From contig NZ_JBEPOK010000001.1 of the NCBI RefSeq assembly GCF_040546765.1, positions 1,674,001 to 1,738,000 on the forward strand: a stretch of DNA of 64,000 bases, written 5' to 3'. The notes beneath the pieces were generated by a model. The model searched no databases. It saw only the letters and a list, made by a program, of their open reading frames with translations, and was not told the DNA's origin. This DNA is from Arthrobacter sp. OAP107. GTDB lineage: Bacteria > Actinomycetota > Actinomycetes > Actinomycetales > Micrococcaceae. Every line of letters begins with the position of its first letter. The first letter of the stretch is position 1. The position numbers and the translations under genes are program-made. Below, one piece after another: positions 36,730 to 46,386 of this stretch.

Positions 36730-37092
36730 GTGGACATGAAAGCCAAGGACCTGCTGGGCCGGCGCGGGGAAGAACTCGCGGCGGAATACCTGGAATCGCT
36801 GGGGATGCTGATCGTGGCGCGCAACTGGCGCTGCCCCGAGGGCGAAATCGACATCGTCGCACTCGACGGCGACGCCCTCGTCATCGCCGAGGTGAAGACG
36901 CGGCGTTCGCTCGCCTACGGGCACCCGTTCGAGGCGGTGGGGGCCGACAAGCTCGCCCGGCTGCACCGCCTGGGCTCGGCCTGGTGCCGGGACCACGGAC
37001 TGCGGCTGCCGCTGCGCCGGGTGGACGTCATTGCGGTGCTGGACGACGGCGTCGGCAGACCCACCGTGGAGCACCTCAAGGAGGTGCTGTGA
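36730..37092 (+). CDS. YraN family endonuclease-fold protein
   Basis: A 120-residue UPF0102 protein with a restriction-endonuclease-like fold. GRRGEELAAEYLESLGM, NWRCPEGEIDIVALDG and VIAEVKTRRS form the (G)EiD-x(n)-EvK metal site. GTG at 36730 or ATG at 36736 could start it. The stop overlaps the yifB ATG by one base. It normally pairs with yifB and dprA. Confidence 0.93.
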   Translation: MDMKAKDLLGRRGEELAAEYLESLGMLIVARNWRCPEGEIDIVALDGDALVIAEVKTRRSLAYGHPFEAVGADKLARLHRLGSAWCRDHGLRLPLRRVDVIAVLDDGVGRPTVEHLKEVL

Positions 37093-37787
37093 TGGCGCTG
37101 GGGAGAACCTATTCGGTGGCCCTCGTCGGCCTCAACGGCTACATCGTGGAGGTCGAAGCCGACATCGGCCAGACACTGCCGGCCTTCGTGCTGCTCGGCC
37201 TGCCGGACGCCTCCCTCAACGAAGCCAGGGACCGCATCCGTTCGGCGGCGCAGAACTCCGGCATTCCGCTGAGCAGGCGGAAGATCACCGCCAACCTCAT
37301 CCCGGCGTCCCTGCCCAAGCGCGGTTCCGGCTTTGATCTTGCCATCGCGATGTCGGTGCTGCGTGCAGCGGAGGATATCCAACCCACCGGCCGGACCGTC
37401 TTCATCGCAGAGCTCGGACTGGACGGACGCCTGAGACCCGTGCGAGGCATCCTGCCCGCCGTGATGTCCGCGGTGCAGGCAGGCTTCCACGACATCGTGG
37501 TGGCCCAGGCGAATGCAGCCGAGGCCGAACTCGTCCCCGGTGCCAAAGTCCGCGGCTACCGGACCCTGGCGCGGCTGGTGTTCGATTTTGGGGCCGACCC
37601 GCAGGAACTTGTCCTCGACTTCGCGCCGGAGGATGAACCCGCCGCGGCTGGGCCTGCTTCCGTGGCCGCGACTGTGCCGGACATGTGTGACGTGTCCGGC
37701 CAAACGGAAGCTCGCCGTGCCCTCGAAGTCGCCGCCGCGGGTGCCCACCACCTGCTGCTGACCGGACCGCCGGGTCTATGTCCTTAA
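37092..37787 (+). pseudogene. comM: YifB/ComM Mg-chelatase-like ATPase, cut off inside Walker A
   Basis: The first 228 residues are a normal YifB: MALGRTYSVALVGLNGYIVE, the Lon-protease-like N-domain, SLPKRGSGFDLAIAMSVL, and then the start of the AAA+ core ending AHHLLLTGPPG. The next residues should be the Walker A GKT, but the frame reads L-C-P and stops at 37785-37787. Some 280 residues of ATPase are missing and do not appear anywhere downstream. ComM is a helicase for branch migration in natural transformation. The break is at about 37774, and the accessory region starts here. Confidence 0.93.
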
Positions 37788-38450
37788 CCATGCATGCGTG
37801 AAGGCGCGAGCGGTGGCTGAATTGCAGTCAAAACGTGCTCGTGACTTTCATCGCGGATGCAGCGCCTGCACGAGCCCGGCCGAGCTGCTGCCCTCGCCTG
37901 GGCGGCGGTCTCCGGCAAGACGGTCAGATCTAGTGAGATGGGTCCTGATCAGTCACGGAGGGGTTCATTGGTCATATGAGGCAACGTTCTCGGACCCACC
38001 CCTATTGCTAACAGTGTCTGGTCTTCAGATGGTACTGAACTCCATCAGCCCTGGGCCTCGGCACATTCTTTCGCACGCCTGCATCGACCCCGCCAGGACG
38101 ACCGGGCCAACGGTAAGAAGGATGGTAGGCATGAGTTAGCAGCTTGCGCCACGGGTGCCAGGGGTAAGGCGGAAGTGGTCCATGGGTGGGCTGTGCGCTC
38201 CAAAGGGGAGAACGTCTTCGCCCCCATGTGTCAGATTGCATTCCAGGACCCACTCGTGTCCTTGTCAGGAAGGAAAGAAGAGGACTCTATTGTGACAGGA
38301 CCCGGATGGGGCGCTGACGTCACGTTGGGTGTACCAATCTGATAGTGGTTGAACTGCCATCCATTCGGGGCTTCGAGACCGGTCCTGCTAGGTCCGCTGC
38401 CTCAAGTGAGGCGTGGGCCGCTCCGGAAGCCCTCCGAGCTGCGCCCGGGG
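37788..38450. other. 663-base stretch with no supported gene at the core/accessory junction
   Basis: No convincing gene. The longest forward frame (about 37798-38139) shows no known motif and starts directly beside the broken yifB. No transposase fragment, tRNA or clear inverted repeat was recognised. The base composition is less GC-rich than the core. It may hold the end of a mobile element, or decayed sequence. Confidence 0.5.
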
Positions 38451-39722
38451 CTACCCCAGGACCTCCAACTCCTGGAGCTTTCCAAGCGCCACGCCCGCCA
38501 TAAATTGTGTCTGGTCGACGAGGACACTGTCGTCAAACACTGCCCTGGGCGAGTGCATGGGGGCCCACTCCATGGGGTCGATATCTGGAGACCCAGCTCC
38601 GAGGTGCCCGTACGCTCCTGGGACCTCCACGAGGACACGGGAGAAATCGTCAGAGCCGGTCCTGGGGGACGGGCTGGGCACGAACCGGTGCTCTCCGAAG
38701 AACGTCCGTGCGGTCCTGCCCCAGAGTTCGGCGTCACTTTCGTGATTGACGGTGGCCGGCATAACCGGAGTGAACGTTGCCTCGGCTGTCAGTTGATGAG
38801 CAGTCGCCAGTTGCCGGATGAGATCCGGCAACTCCTGTGCGAGCCGCGCTTCGACACCGGGGCTGAAAGACCTGACGCTGGCCCTGAATTCCGCCGAATC
38901 AGGTATGACATTAGAGGCGGAACCGCCATGGAATTGGCCCACGGACAGTACCACGGGATCAAAAACGTTGAATCGCCGGGTGATGTACGTTTGGAGCGCG
39001 CCAAGCATTTCAGCAGCTACCTGTATGGGATCCAGAGCTTGGAAGGGGCGTGAACCGTGCCCGCCACGCCCGATAACCTTGACGGACAGATCTCCGAAGG
39101 CAGCCATGTAGGAGCCGGCACGGGTCGTGAACACGCCTGACGGGATGTCCGAAACGACATGCAAGGCGTAGGCAGCATCCGGTCGCCTGCCGGCTGCGTT
39201 AAGAACGCCTTCCTCCAGCATGATGCGGGCCCCCTCATGTCCTTCCTCCCCCGGTTGGAACATGAAGATGACGTCACCGGTCAGGCTGTCACGTACGGAC
39301 GAAAGCAACCGGGCGGCACCAATCAGGCCCGCTGTATGCAGGTCATGACCGCAGGCATGCATCGCTCCATTAGTCGAGGCAAAGGGTATTCCCGTCTTTT
39401 CTGCCACAGGAAGGGCATCCATGTCACCTCTGAGCAGTACAGTGGGACGGCTCCCGACGGGGGCCTGGGTGGCCCCGCCGCGTAGTACCGCAACCACGGA
39501 CGAGGCTGCTTTTCCCAGGCTTATTTCGAGGTCGAGTCCCTTGAGTGCCTCAAGGACCCGGGCCTGGGTGCGGGGCAGATACAGGCCGACTTCAGGATCG
39601 GCGTGCATTTCCCTACGGAAATCGACCAGGTCGCTTCCATAGGCCGGGATCGCCGCTGTGGCGTCCTCAAGGAAACTCAGCGGTGAAAACCGCACCGTAT
39701 CTGTCGTTGAAGTATCTGTCAT
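38451..39722 (-). CDS. M20 family metallopeptidase / amidohydrolase
   Basis: A 423-residue M20 (HipO/ACY1-like) zinc enzyme that cleaves an amide bond, typically of an N-acyl amino acid. The metal motifs are HACGHDLHTAGL and MFQPGEEGHEG, and the dimerisation-domain motif is GRGGHGSRP. Length is normal. ATG at 39722 starts MTDTSTTD; an ATG 21 bases further out is possible, but neither has a strong Shine-Dalgarno. In this context it could release an acyl or glutamyl group from a pathway intermediate. It lies downstream of, and is co-oriented with, the aldehyde dehydrogenase. Confidence 0.86.
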   Translation of the reverse strand: MTDTSTTDTVRFSPLSFLEDATAAIPAYGSDLVDFRREMHADPEVGLYLPRTQARVLEALKGLDLEISLGKAASSVVAVLRGGATQAPVGSRPTVLLRGDMDALPVAEKTGIPFASTNGAMHACGHDLHTAGLIGAARLLSSVRDSLTGDVIFMFQPGEEGHEGARIMLEEGVLNAAGRRPDAAYALHVVSDIPSGVFTTRAGSYMAAFGDLSVKVIGRGGHGSRPFQALDPIQVAAEMLGALQTYITRRFNVFDPVVLSVGQFHGGSASNVIPDSAEFRASVRSFSPGVEARLAQELPDLIRQLATAHQLTAEATFTPVMPATVNHESDAELWGRTARTFFGEHRFVPSPSPRTGSDDFSRVLVEVPGAYGHLGAGSPDIDPMEWAPMHSPRAVFDDSVLVDQTQFMAGVALGKLQELEVLG

Positions 39723-39876
39723 TGAAGGACTTTCTCGTCTCATGTTGCCAGGCTCTGGCCTGCTGCTTTCCCGAGAGGACGCGGACCCCCGTCTTAGCCA
39801 CGCGTCACGTTCCCGGACTGTTTGTCGCAGGCCCCCACGGGGCCTGGCCTACGCTTGTTGGGGTCGGATATGGCGC

Positions 39877-41367
39877 CTAGAGCGGGGAATCCGTCCTGTC
39901 CACGCCAACCACGCGGTCGCCGGTGAAGAAGCGGACGCCATACTGCGGACCGTGGCCACCGATACCGCTGGTGCCCCAAAAGCTCTGGCGTGAACTGCCG
40001 GCGAGGTCGCTCATGAATGTGCCGTTGATGCGGACTTCACCGGCACGAATACGGGATCCCACTTCGATGGCCCTTGCTTCATTGGCACCGAATACGTAGG
40101 CATCCAGGCCGGTTGCGGGGCCGTTCGCATGGGCAAGTGCCTCCTCGACCGAATGCACCGGATGTACCCTTACCAGCGGCCCGAAAAGCTCTTCCGTGGC
40201 GGCCTCGGCGGCACATCCGACGATCATCCCCGGTGCCATGAACCAGCCGTCAAGACCCGGCAGCTCGCCGCCAGTGACGAGCTTTCCCCCCAGCTCGAGG
40301 AGCCGATTCACTGAGGCTTTCAAGCCATCACGCTGCCGCTGGAATGCCAGGGGACCCACTTGCGTCGACTCATCCAAGGCGTTTCCGACCCGAAGCTTAC
40401 TGAGTTCAAACTTCATAGCTTCAACGAAACGGTCGTGAATCGACTCGTCAACCAGTACTTTGCCTGGCGCCTCACACCACTGGCCGTTGAGACGCGTCAT
40501 GCCCTGCACAATGGACCGCGCCGCCGAGCTGACGTCGGCGTCATTCAGAATGATCACGGGATTGTTGGATCCGAGCTCCATCTGCATGACCGCCAGGTTG
40601 GACGCGGCAGCCTGCGCAACCGTCCGGCCTGCGGAATCGCCACCCGTAAATGAAAGAGCCTCGATCCTGGGGTCCGATGTCAGCAGTGCTCCTGTCTCCG
40701 AATTCCCATGAATCAGCTGAAACGCGGCGCCCGGGTATCCCAGTTCGGTCATGGCAGACACGATCGCCTCAGCGAAGAGCTGGCAACCGCTGGGGGCGTT
40801 CTCGGAGGGTTTGAGGATGACGGGGCAACCGGCCGCCATGGCTGCCGCCACCTTGCCGACCACGGTGAACGTTGGGGCATTCCAGGGGCCGACGATGAGG
40901 GCTGGGCCGAGGGGCTTGCGCCGGATGACCACAGACCTGGCATGGTCAAGGGTCTCCGATTCACCAAGCTGTTCCGCTTCAGCAATAGTTCCGCGGACTC
41001 TGTCACCCAGTGCACCGGCAATCAGGCGGGTGGTGCGGATAGGAACCCCGGTGTTGATGCTGTCCTGGAGGGCGACTTCTTCGCTCTTCGCATCGAGGGA
41101 CGCGGCTACCTTCGTCAAGAGCTCAAGGCGGTCCGGGAGTTTGATGTCTTCAAGTTTCCCGGACCTGTGAAGGGTCGCTGCTGCCGCGAGTGCCCGCTCG
41201 ACATCATCCTTTGCGGTCTTGCGCATCGGCTGCCGGGGTTCGCCAGTATTTGGGTTGGTAAGGTAGCGGCCGTTTTCCTCGAGCTGCAGCCATGTGCCAT
41301 TGACAAAGGAGCGTTGCTCGACGAGGTCGGGGGCAATATCAGTCAGTTGGGCTAGTCCTTCAGTCAT
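39877..41367 (-). CDS. Aldehyde dehydrogenase family protein
   Basis: A 496-residue NAD(P)-dependent aldehyde dehydrogenase. GPWNAPTFTV and ILKPSENAPSGCQLF form the coenzyme site, and SFTGGDSAGRTVA is the Rossmann turn. The general base Glu is in MQMELGSNNPV, and the catalytic Cys in NGQWCEAPGKV. ELFGPLVRVHPV closes the active site. It is one of two ALDHs in the accessory region; one may oxidise an amino- or glutamyl-aldehyde and the other succinate semialdehyde or an equivalent. Which is which cannot be told from sequence alone. Confidence 0.9.
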   Translation of the reverse strand: MTEGLAQLTDIAPDLVEQRSFVNGTWLQLEENGRYLTNPNTGEPRQPMRKTAKDDVERALAAAATLHRSGKLEDIKLPDRLELLTKVAASLDAKSEEVALQDSINTGVPIRTTRLIAGALGDRVRGTIAEAEQLGESETLDHARSVVIRRKPLGPALIVGPWNAPTFTVVGKVAAAMAAGCPVILKPSENAPSGCQLFAEAIVSAMTELGYPGAAFQLIHGNSETGALLTSDPRIEALSFTGGDSAGRTVAQAAASNLAVMQMELGSNNPVIILNDADVSSAARSIVQGMTRLNGQWCEAPGKVLVDESIHDRFVEAMKFELSKLRVGNALDESTQVGPLAFQRQRDGLKASVNRLLELGGKLVTGGELPGLDGWFMAPGMIVGCAAEAATEELFGPLVRVHPVHSVEEALAHANGPATGLDAYVFGANEARAIEVGSRIRAGEVRINGTFMSDLAGSSRQSFWGTSGIGGHGPQYGVRFFTGDRVVGVDRTDSPL

Positions 41368-41570
41368 TTAAGGGTTGCTCCTCTGGTTTCGTTTGTGGGT
41401 TTTGTCGTCCATAACCAGTGACGGCAGGGGCTGGCCCCCGATGTTTGCTGTTCATGTTCGGAAGGCTGTGCAGCGGCCTAACGTTCGTTCCGGCCCGGCT
41501 GTGGCGCAAAGCAAGATCGCGATCACCGGTAACCAGGCCGACGCCGCAACGATCTACGCAGTTATCTGGA

Positions 41571-42685
41571 TCACGATTGCCTGTTGGTCATGTTCAGCAC
41601 GACGCGGATCGTCGACGCATCCGCCATCGCTTCGAATCCCTCGTTGATGCGGTCGAAGGGCAGCTCTTTGTAACCATTCCATCGAGATCCAGCCGATTGT
41701 TCAGGTAGTGGTCGGTGAACATGTCGACATCGCTGAGGAACCTGTTCGCACCCATGTACGCGCCTTGGAGGTGTCGGTCGCCGTAGATGAGTGCATCTGC
41801 AGGGATACGCAGTTCGGACCCGGTGGGCATGAGACCGAGTATGCTGGCGGTTCCGTTCGGGCTCAGGAGCGAAAAGGCGAGTTCCGCTGTCTCACTGCGG
41901 CCGACCGCCTCGATTGCATGGCTAACACCCTGGGGAAGAAGTGACCGGACCTGGATGAGTGTTTCTGTCGGGTCAGGTGATGAGAGAACTGTGTCCGTGG
42001 CACCGAAGTTGCGGGCGAGCTCCAGCTTCGCGGGCACGGCGTCAATGGCAATGATCCGTCGAGCCCCAGCCAGCCTTGCACCCTGGATGGCGGCTATTCC
42101 GACGCCGCCGCAGCCGATTACGGCGACAGTATCCTCTGGCCCTACTTTTGCGCCGTGAATGACCGCGCCGACTCCTGTACTGATGCAGCAACCGAGAAGA
42201 CATGCCACCTGGGGAGGCAGGTCAGAGCCGACCACTGCAACGGATGCCTCTTTCACCAGGAAGGCCTCCGCAAATGCGCCGATACCGCCGAGCGACTCGA
42301 CGCTTGATCCATCATGTGAGATGAGTCTGGGCCGCTGCCGCTCACGCATCGAGTCGACCCGTTCGCACTGGGTCGGGCGCCCGCTGATGCAGTTGCGGCA
42401 AGCGCCACAGGACGGGGTTACGGTTGTTACGACGCGGTCTCCAGTCTTAATTCTTGTGACGCCGGAGCCGACGCGCTCGACAATGCCTACGACTTCATGT
42501 CCGAGGACCGCCGGCAGGGAGATATCCAGGGCCCCCTTCAGGTAGTGCAGATCGCTGTGGCAAAGGCCAACTCGCTCCGTCCGGATGAGGACCTCATGGT
42601 CCTCCGGATCATCCAGCAGCAGCTCGCGGATCTGGAGAGGTGTTCCGGGCTTTTCCAGTACGGCGGCAAGAATGGGTGTAGGCAC
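41571..42685 (-). pseudogene. Zinc-dependent alcohol dehydrogenase, frameshifted near the end
   Basis: A medium-chain zinc alcohol dehydrogenase (AdhD/class III-like) of about 371 residues. The catalytic zinc site is RVGLCHSDLHYLKG with GHEVVGIVERVGSG. The structural zinc lobe has CGACRNC and a further Cys. The NAD site is VAVIGCGGVGIAAIQGA. Near 41664-41667 one G appears missing: the uninterrupted frame then gives a Ser/Arg-rich end (to 41594), while restoring it gives KELPFDRINEGFEAMADAST, the normal family end, to TGA at 41571-41573. GTG at 42685 with AAGGAAG upstream is a clear start. Confidence 0.85.
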
Positions 42686-42791
42686 TTGGCTTCCTTGAGG
42701 GTTTAGGCATTTGCAGATGGATCGCTTCGACCATCTTCGGCCCTGGCAGAGTTTCAAAAGTGTGTGGAGGGAACAGCCTTTACGGCCACTA

Positions 42792-42806
42792 TGTGCAAGG
42801 TGACCA
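42792..42806. promoter_or_regulatory. Degenerate copy of the accessory-region operator upstream of the alcohol dehydrogenase
   Basis: TGTGCA-AGG-TGACCA: the left half is perfect and the right half matches TGCACA at four of six bases. It lies 107 bases upstream of the alcohol dehydrogenase GTG. Called only because perfect copies occur upstream of two other units. Confidence 0.4.
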
Positions 42807-42840
42807 GCGTCGGCACATGGTGGAATGACAGGGATTAAAG

Positions 42841-44205
42841 TCAGCTTCCGCTTCCAACTCGGGATCCGCTCCGGCTGTCATCCACAGCGGCCCACCGCTC
42901 AACATGGTGTTCCATGGCGCGAAGGGCTTCCTCCAGCTTCGCCAGCAGTACCCGGGTCTCCTCTTCGCTGATCACCAAGGGCGGGGACAGGATCACCGCG
43001 TTGTTCAGCGGAGCAATGCCTGCCGGATAGACAATAAGCCCCTGGGCGAGGCATTCCTGCACGAAGGTGTTGGCCGCTCCGAGCGCAGGATCGGGCGCCT
43101 GCTTGCTTTCCTGGTCCGTAACGAACTCGAAGCCCCACAGCAGGCCCCGGCCACGGACATCGGCCATGCAGTGGTACCTGGCTGCCAGGGAGAGCAGTCC
43201 TTCTTTGAGCTGCTTCCCCCGCTGCCGGACGTTTGCAAGGACGTTCCGGCGTTCCATGAAGTCCAGGACCGCCAGGCAGGTGGCTGCCCCCAGGGGATTC
43301 CCCGAAAAGGTGTGCCCGAACGGAGCGACACCGCTGCCTTCCCTGAGCGCCTCGACAACATGGCCTCGGAGCAGGACGCCGGCAACAGGGGAATAACCGG
43401 CACTTAATCCTTTACCGATGAGAAGAAGGTCCGGGACGACGTTCTCGTAGGAACTCGCAAACCAATCTCCCGTCCGCCCGACGCCCGTGATGACCTCATC
43501 AATGATCAGCAGCACATTCAACCGGTCACAGATTTCGCGCAACCGGGAGAGGTAGCTAGCCGGAGGCGTCAGGACCCCGCCGGCGGCTCCAACGATCGGT
43601 TCCACGATCACTGCTGCGACCGTGCCAGGGTCCTCGTTCCGAATGGCATCTTCGAAGGCTTGCGCAGCCCGCAGCGCGTATGCTTCTTCGTTCTCGCCCG
43701 GCTGCGCGAAGCGATACGCGTAGGCCGGCGGGGCGAAGGAGAACGCATGCAACAACGGCCCGTAGTCGGGGCGGCGTGCTGCATGTCCCGACATTGACAG
43801 GGCTCCCATGGTCATGCCGTGATAGCTGATGTTCCGGCCGAGAACTTTGACTTTGCCCGGGAGCCCCCTTTCGCGCCAGTAGCTGACTGCTGTCCGGATG
43901 GCGAACTCGGACGCCTCTGATCCGCTGTTGACGAAGAATGCCCAGTCAAGGTCTCCCGGTGCCAGATCGGTGAGCCGCCTTGCCAAGGCCTCGGCGGGCA
44001 CATTCGTGAACTGGGTTCGGTAAGTAAAGGCCACCCGGCATGACTGCGCCTTCATCGCCTCTGCAACTTCTTCTACGCCATGGCCGATGTTTGCAGTCAT
44101 GGCCCCGCTGCACCCGTCCAGGTACTGCAGACCGGCTGAGTCATACAAGTAGACCCCCCGGCCATGGGTGACCACCGGGTATGTCTTATCAATGGTCTGC
44201 TTCAA
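42841..44205 (-). CDS. Class III aminotransferase (GABA/omega-transaminase-like)
   Basis: A 454-residue PLP-dependent class III transaminase. FVNSGSEASEFAIRTAVSYW binds the cofactor phosphate, and ISYHGMTMGALSMSGH holds the ring-stacking aromatic. LLIIDEVITGVGRTG carries the Asp that pairs with the pyridine nitrogen, and LLIGKGLSAGYSPV contains the PLP lysine. HTFSGNPLGAAT is the phosphate-binding loop from the partner subunit. This class acts on terminal amines such as GABA, 5-aminovalerate, putrescine or beta-alanine with pyruvate or 2-oxoglutarate as acceptor, which suits the proposed amine pathway. Confidence 0.93.
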   Translation of the reverse strand: MKQTIDKTYPVVTHGRGVYLYDSAGLQYLDGCSGAMTANIGHGVEEVAEAMKAQSCRVAFTYRTQFTNVPAEALARRLTDLAPGDLDWAFFVNSGSEASEFAIRTAVSYWRERGLPGKVKVLGRNISYHGMTMGALSMSGHAARRPDYGPLLHAFSFAPPAYAYRFAQPGENEEAYALRAAQAFEDAIRNEDPGTVAAVIVEPIVGAAGGVLTPPASYLSRLREICDRLNVLLIIDEVITGVGRTGDWFASSYENVVPDLLLIGKGLSAGYSPVAGVLLRGHVVEALREGSGVAPFGHTFSGNPLGAATCLAVLDFMERRNVLANVRQRGKQLKEGLLSLAARYHCMADVRGRGLLWGFEFVTDQESKQAPDPALGAANTFVQECLAQGLIVYPAGIAPLNNAVILSPPLVISEEETRVLLAKLEEALRAMEHHVERWAAVDDSRSGSRVGSGS

Positions 44206-44404
44206 CAGAGCGCTCTCAGAAATGGAATACTCCTTTACTGTCCTGGCGAGCCTTCTGAGGCGTTTGTACCAGGGCTGATAGATGGTCGCTTGCCTCAGTG
44301 GAGGTCCGGCGGTGTTGCACAGGCCTCAGAAGATGCAGGCCGGGCCATCGAGTTGACCCCGTCAGGTATGACCAGAAGTGGGGTGATCAGAGATCAACGG
44401 GTTC

Positions 44405-44450
44405 GGCACTGCTGTGGTGACGTCGTTCTGGAGGTCACCACAGCAGTGCC
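44405..44450 (-). terminator. Terminator downstream of the permease gene
   Basis: A perfect 17-bp stem (44405-44421 with 44434-44450) around a 12-base loop, just past the permease stop on the minus strand. It separates the permease from the aminotransferase. Confidence 0.83.
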
Positions 44451-44483
44451 TCGGGCCCGGCACGAGTCCGGAATCCCGGGGGG

Positions 44484-46007
44484 TTAGCTCTTGTTTTCCG
44501 CCGTAGCGCAGTTCTCGCTTTTGGCCGGTTCGTGCTCCTGGCTTGATACCGGGGGCAGAAGCGCGGCGTATGCTTCGGGCCGTTTTGAGCGCATCACCAG
44601 TGCGGTCACCAAACCGCCGACAAACAGGGCTCCCATGACCGTTAGCAGGATGCCTGCAGCCAGGTCACCGCCGACAAGAAGCCCAAAGTTCTGCACGACC
44701 AGGAAGACAATCGCGCCGAGACCGATCACAGCAAGAGCGGGAGCAAACAGCGTGGCCCACAGCTTTCCTGTTGCCTTTCTCCGGAAGAACACGAGCACCG
44801 AGAATGACGTGAGGGCCATCAGAACCACCACGCCGAGTGTTGCTGATCCCGAAAACCAGGTGTACGCCTGCGTCACCGGGTCTAGCCCGAGGAGCGCCTC
44901 GACCCCAAGCAGGGCAATTGCCACGACCGACACAGTCAACGAGGCCCTGGAAGGAGCCCGGTGTCGGGGATGGACCGTGCCAAGCCCGGAGGGGAGCACG
45001 CCCTGCGTTCCGAGGGTGAACAGGTAGCGCGTCAGCACGTTCTGGAACGTGAGAATGCAGGCGAAGAGGCTGCTGATCAGGAAGACTTGAAGGAGAGTTG
45101 CCAGGACAGGGGAGACGTACTTCGCGGCCAAACCGACCACGATGCTGGTGGGATCATTCGTAGCCACTTCAACGATGTTGCTGTCACCGATACCGGCCTG
45201 CATGGCCCATGCGGTGAACGTGTAGAAGATGCCGACAGCGAGGACGGCGATGTACGTTGCGCGCGGTATTGTGCGGTCGGGGTCACGCGCTTCGTTGCGG
45301 AAAACAGCGGTGGCCTCAAAACCAATGAATGAGAAGAAGGCAAACATGACGCCCAGCGGCGGGACACCTTCACCCAGACGGGCGGGGGACAGTGAGTCAC
45401 CGCTCAAACCTTCCGCACCGCCGTGGACAACCACCCCGATGTTTACTGCCAACAGAACGACCGTTTCAATGACCAGGACCACACCCAGCACCTTGGCGGA
45501 GAGCTCGACGTCCCGGTACGCAAGAGCACCGCAGATCGCCATCAGCACCAGACTGCACAGCCACCAAGGCAGATCCGGGCCGCCCAGATCGTGAACAGTG
45601 GTCTGGGCCGCTGATCCCAGGTATGAACACAGCGCAAGAAACAGGAGCAGGTAAGTACCCAGTGCAAAGGTGGAAGCCCCTAGCCCCATGCCCCGGCCGA
45701 GGCCAGTCTGTATGTAGGAGTAAAAGGCCCCCGCATTTTTCACGAACGGCGTCATACGCGTGAAGCCAATCGCGAACAGAAACAGGATCGCCGTGGCGAT
45801 GAGGAAGAACAGTGGACCGCCCGTGCTTTCCGAGGCAGATACCACCACAGGCCAGCCGGCCACGACAGCTGTCATCGGTGCGGCACCAGCCACAACCATG
45901 AACACGATTGATCCGACACCTAGCCCGCGGCCGAGTAACTTGTCGGGGGTCAGGAGTCCGTTGGGTCCGGCATCCACCGGCTCAAATTGAACATTATTAG
46001 TTGCCAT
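44484..46007 (-). CDS. APC-family amino acid/amine permease
   Basis: A 507-residue APC-superfamily transporter with about twelve membrane helices. LGVGSIVFMVVAGAAPMTAVVAG is the first, with the unwound GSI-type helix; FSFIGFEATAVFRNEARDP is the conserved TM6-to-loop region, and ILTFQNVLTRYLFTLGTQGVLP the TM8 segment. The closest logic is that of PuuP and related polyamine or amino-acid carriers. It faces the aldehyde dehydrogenase across a 379-base regulatory region and is probably the uptake system of the pathway. Confidence 0.9.
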   Translation of the reverse strand: MATNNVQFEPVDAGPNGLLTPDKLLGRGLGVGSIVFMVVAGAAPMTAVVAGWPVVVSASESTGGPLFFLIATAILFLFAIGFTRMTPFVKNAGAFYSYIQTGLGRGMGLGASTFALGTYLLLFLALCSYLGSAAQTTVHDLGGPDLPWWLCSLVLMAICGALAYRDVELSAKVLGVVLVIETVVLLAVNIGVVVHGGAEGLSGDSLSPARLGEGVPPLGVMFAFFSFIGFEATAVFRNEARDPDRTIPRATYIAVLAVGIFYTFTAWAMQAGIGDSNIVEVATNDPTSIVVGLAAKYVSPVLATLLQVFLISSLFACILTFQNVLTRYLFTLGTQGVLPSGLGTVHPRHRAPSRASLTVSVVAIALLGVEALLGLDPVTQAYTWFSGSATLGVVVLMALTSFSVLVFFRRKATGKLWATLFAPALAVIGLGAIVFLVVQNFGLLVGGDLAAGILLTVMGALFVGGLVTALVMRSKRPEAYAALLPPVSSQEHEPAKSENCATAENKS

Positions 46008-46386
46008 TCGTCCCTCCCGGACGTTTGAAGCCTAGTCATTTCACGATGCTTTCGACAGGGCGAAAATGAGTAGCACCGCTGAAATCCAACTGCAGTCGTG
46101 GCCCCCTTGCCACGGCTGCTGTGAACTGGGTTACAGCCTAAAGTCGCTCCTTACACGCTGCTGTGTCAGCTCTGCACACTATCCCCACCGCTCATGGTCG
46201 CAATGCACAGTTTTGGCGCATGTCACCCCGGTGTGCAGGTTGCACATGCCTGACATCGATGTGGTGCCCGTCGCACTCGCTCCCTGGCCGGAGCCCGGGC
46301 ATGCTCGATACCAACGGAGCTTCCCAGACTCCACATGGGACTAGGAATCTTTGACGAAATCCACTCTCCTGAAGGAGCACCCGAGT
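46008..46386. promoter_or_regulatory. Divergent regulatory region between permease and aldehyde dehydrogenase
   Basis: 379 bases with no accepted gene. It contains the perfect operator at 46232-46246, extra TGCACA half sites near 46177 and 46204, and the aldehyde dehydrogenase Shine-Dalgarno AAGGAG at 46372-46377. Both promoters must be here, but I could not assign -10/-35 boxes with confidence. Confidence 0.65.
46232..46246. promoter_or_regulatory. Perfect palindromic operator TGTGCA-N3-TGCACA, copy 1
   Basis: TGTGCA-GGT-TGCACA, with matching T at the right flank. It lies 141 bases upstream of the aldehyde dehydrogenase start and 225 from the permease start. The same palindrome with a different spacer recurs at 49595. 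Confidence 0.75.

Noticed and set aside
37798..38139. 113-residue frame after the yifB break
   Set aside because: No motif, no Shine-Dalgarno, and mixed composition; treated as non-coding.
41491..41506. TGTGCA near 41491 and half sites near 44315 as further operators
   Set aside because: The second arm does not match TGCACA at the right spacing.
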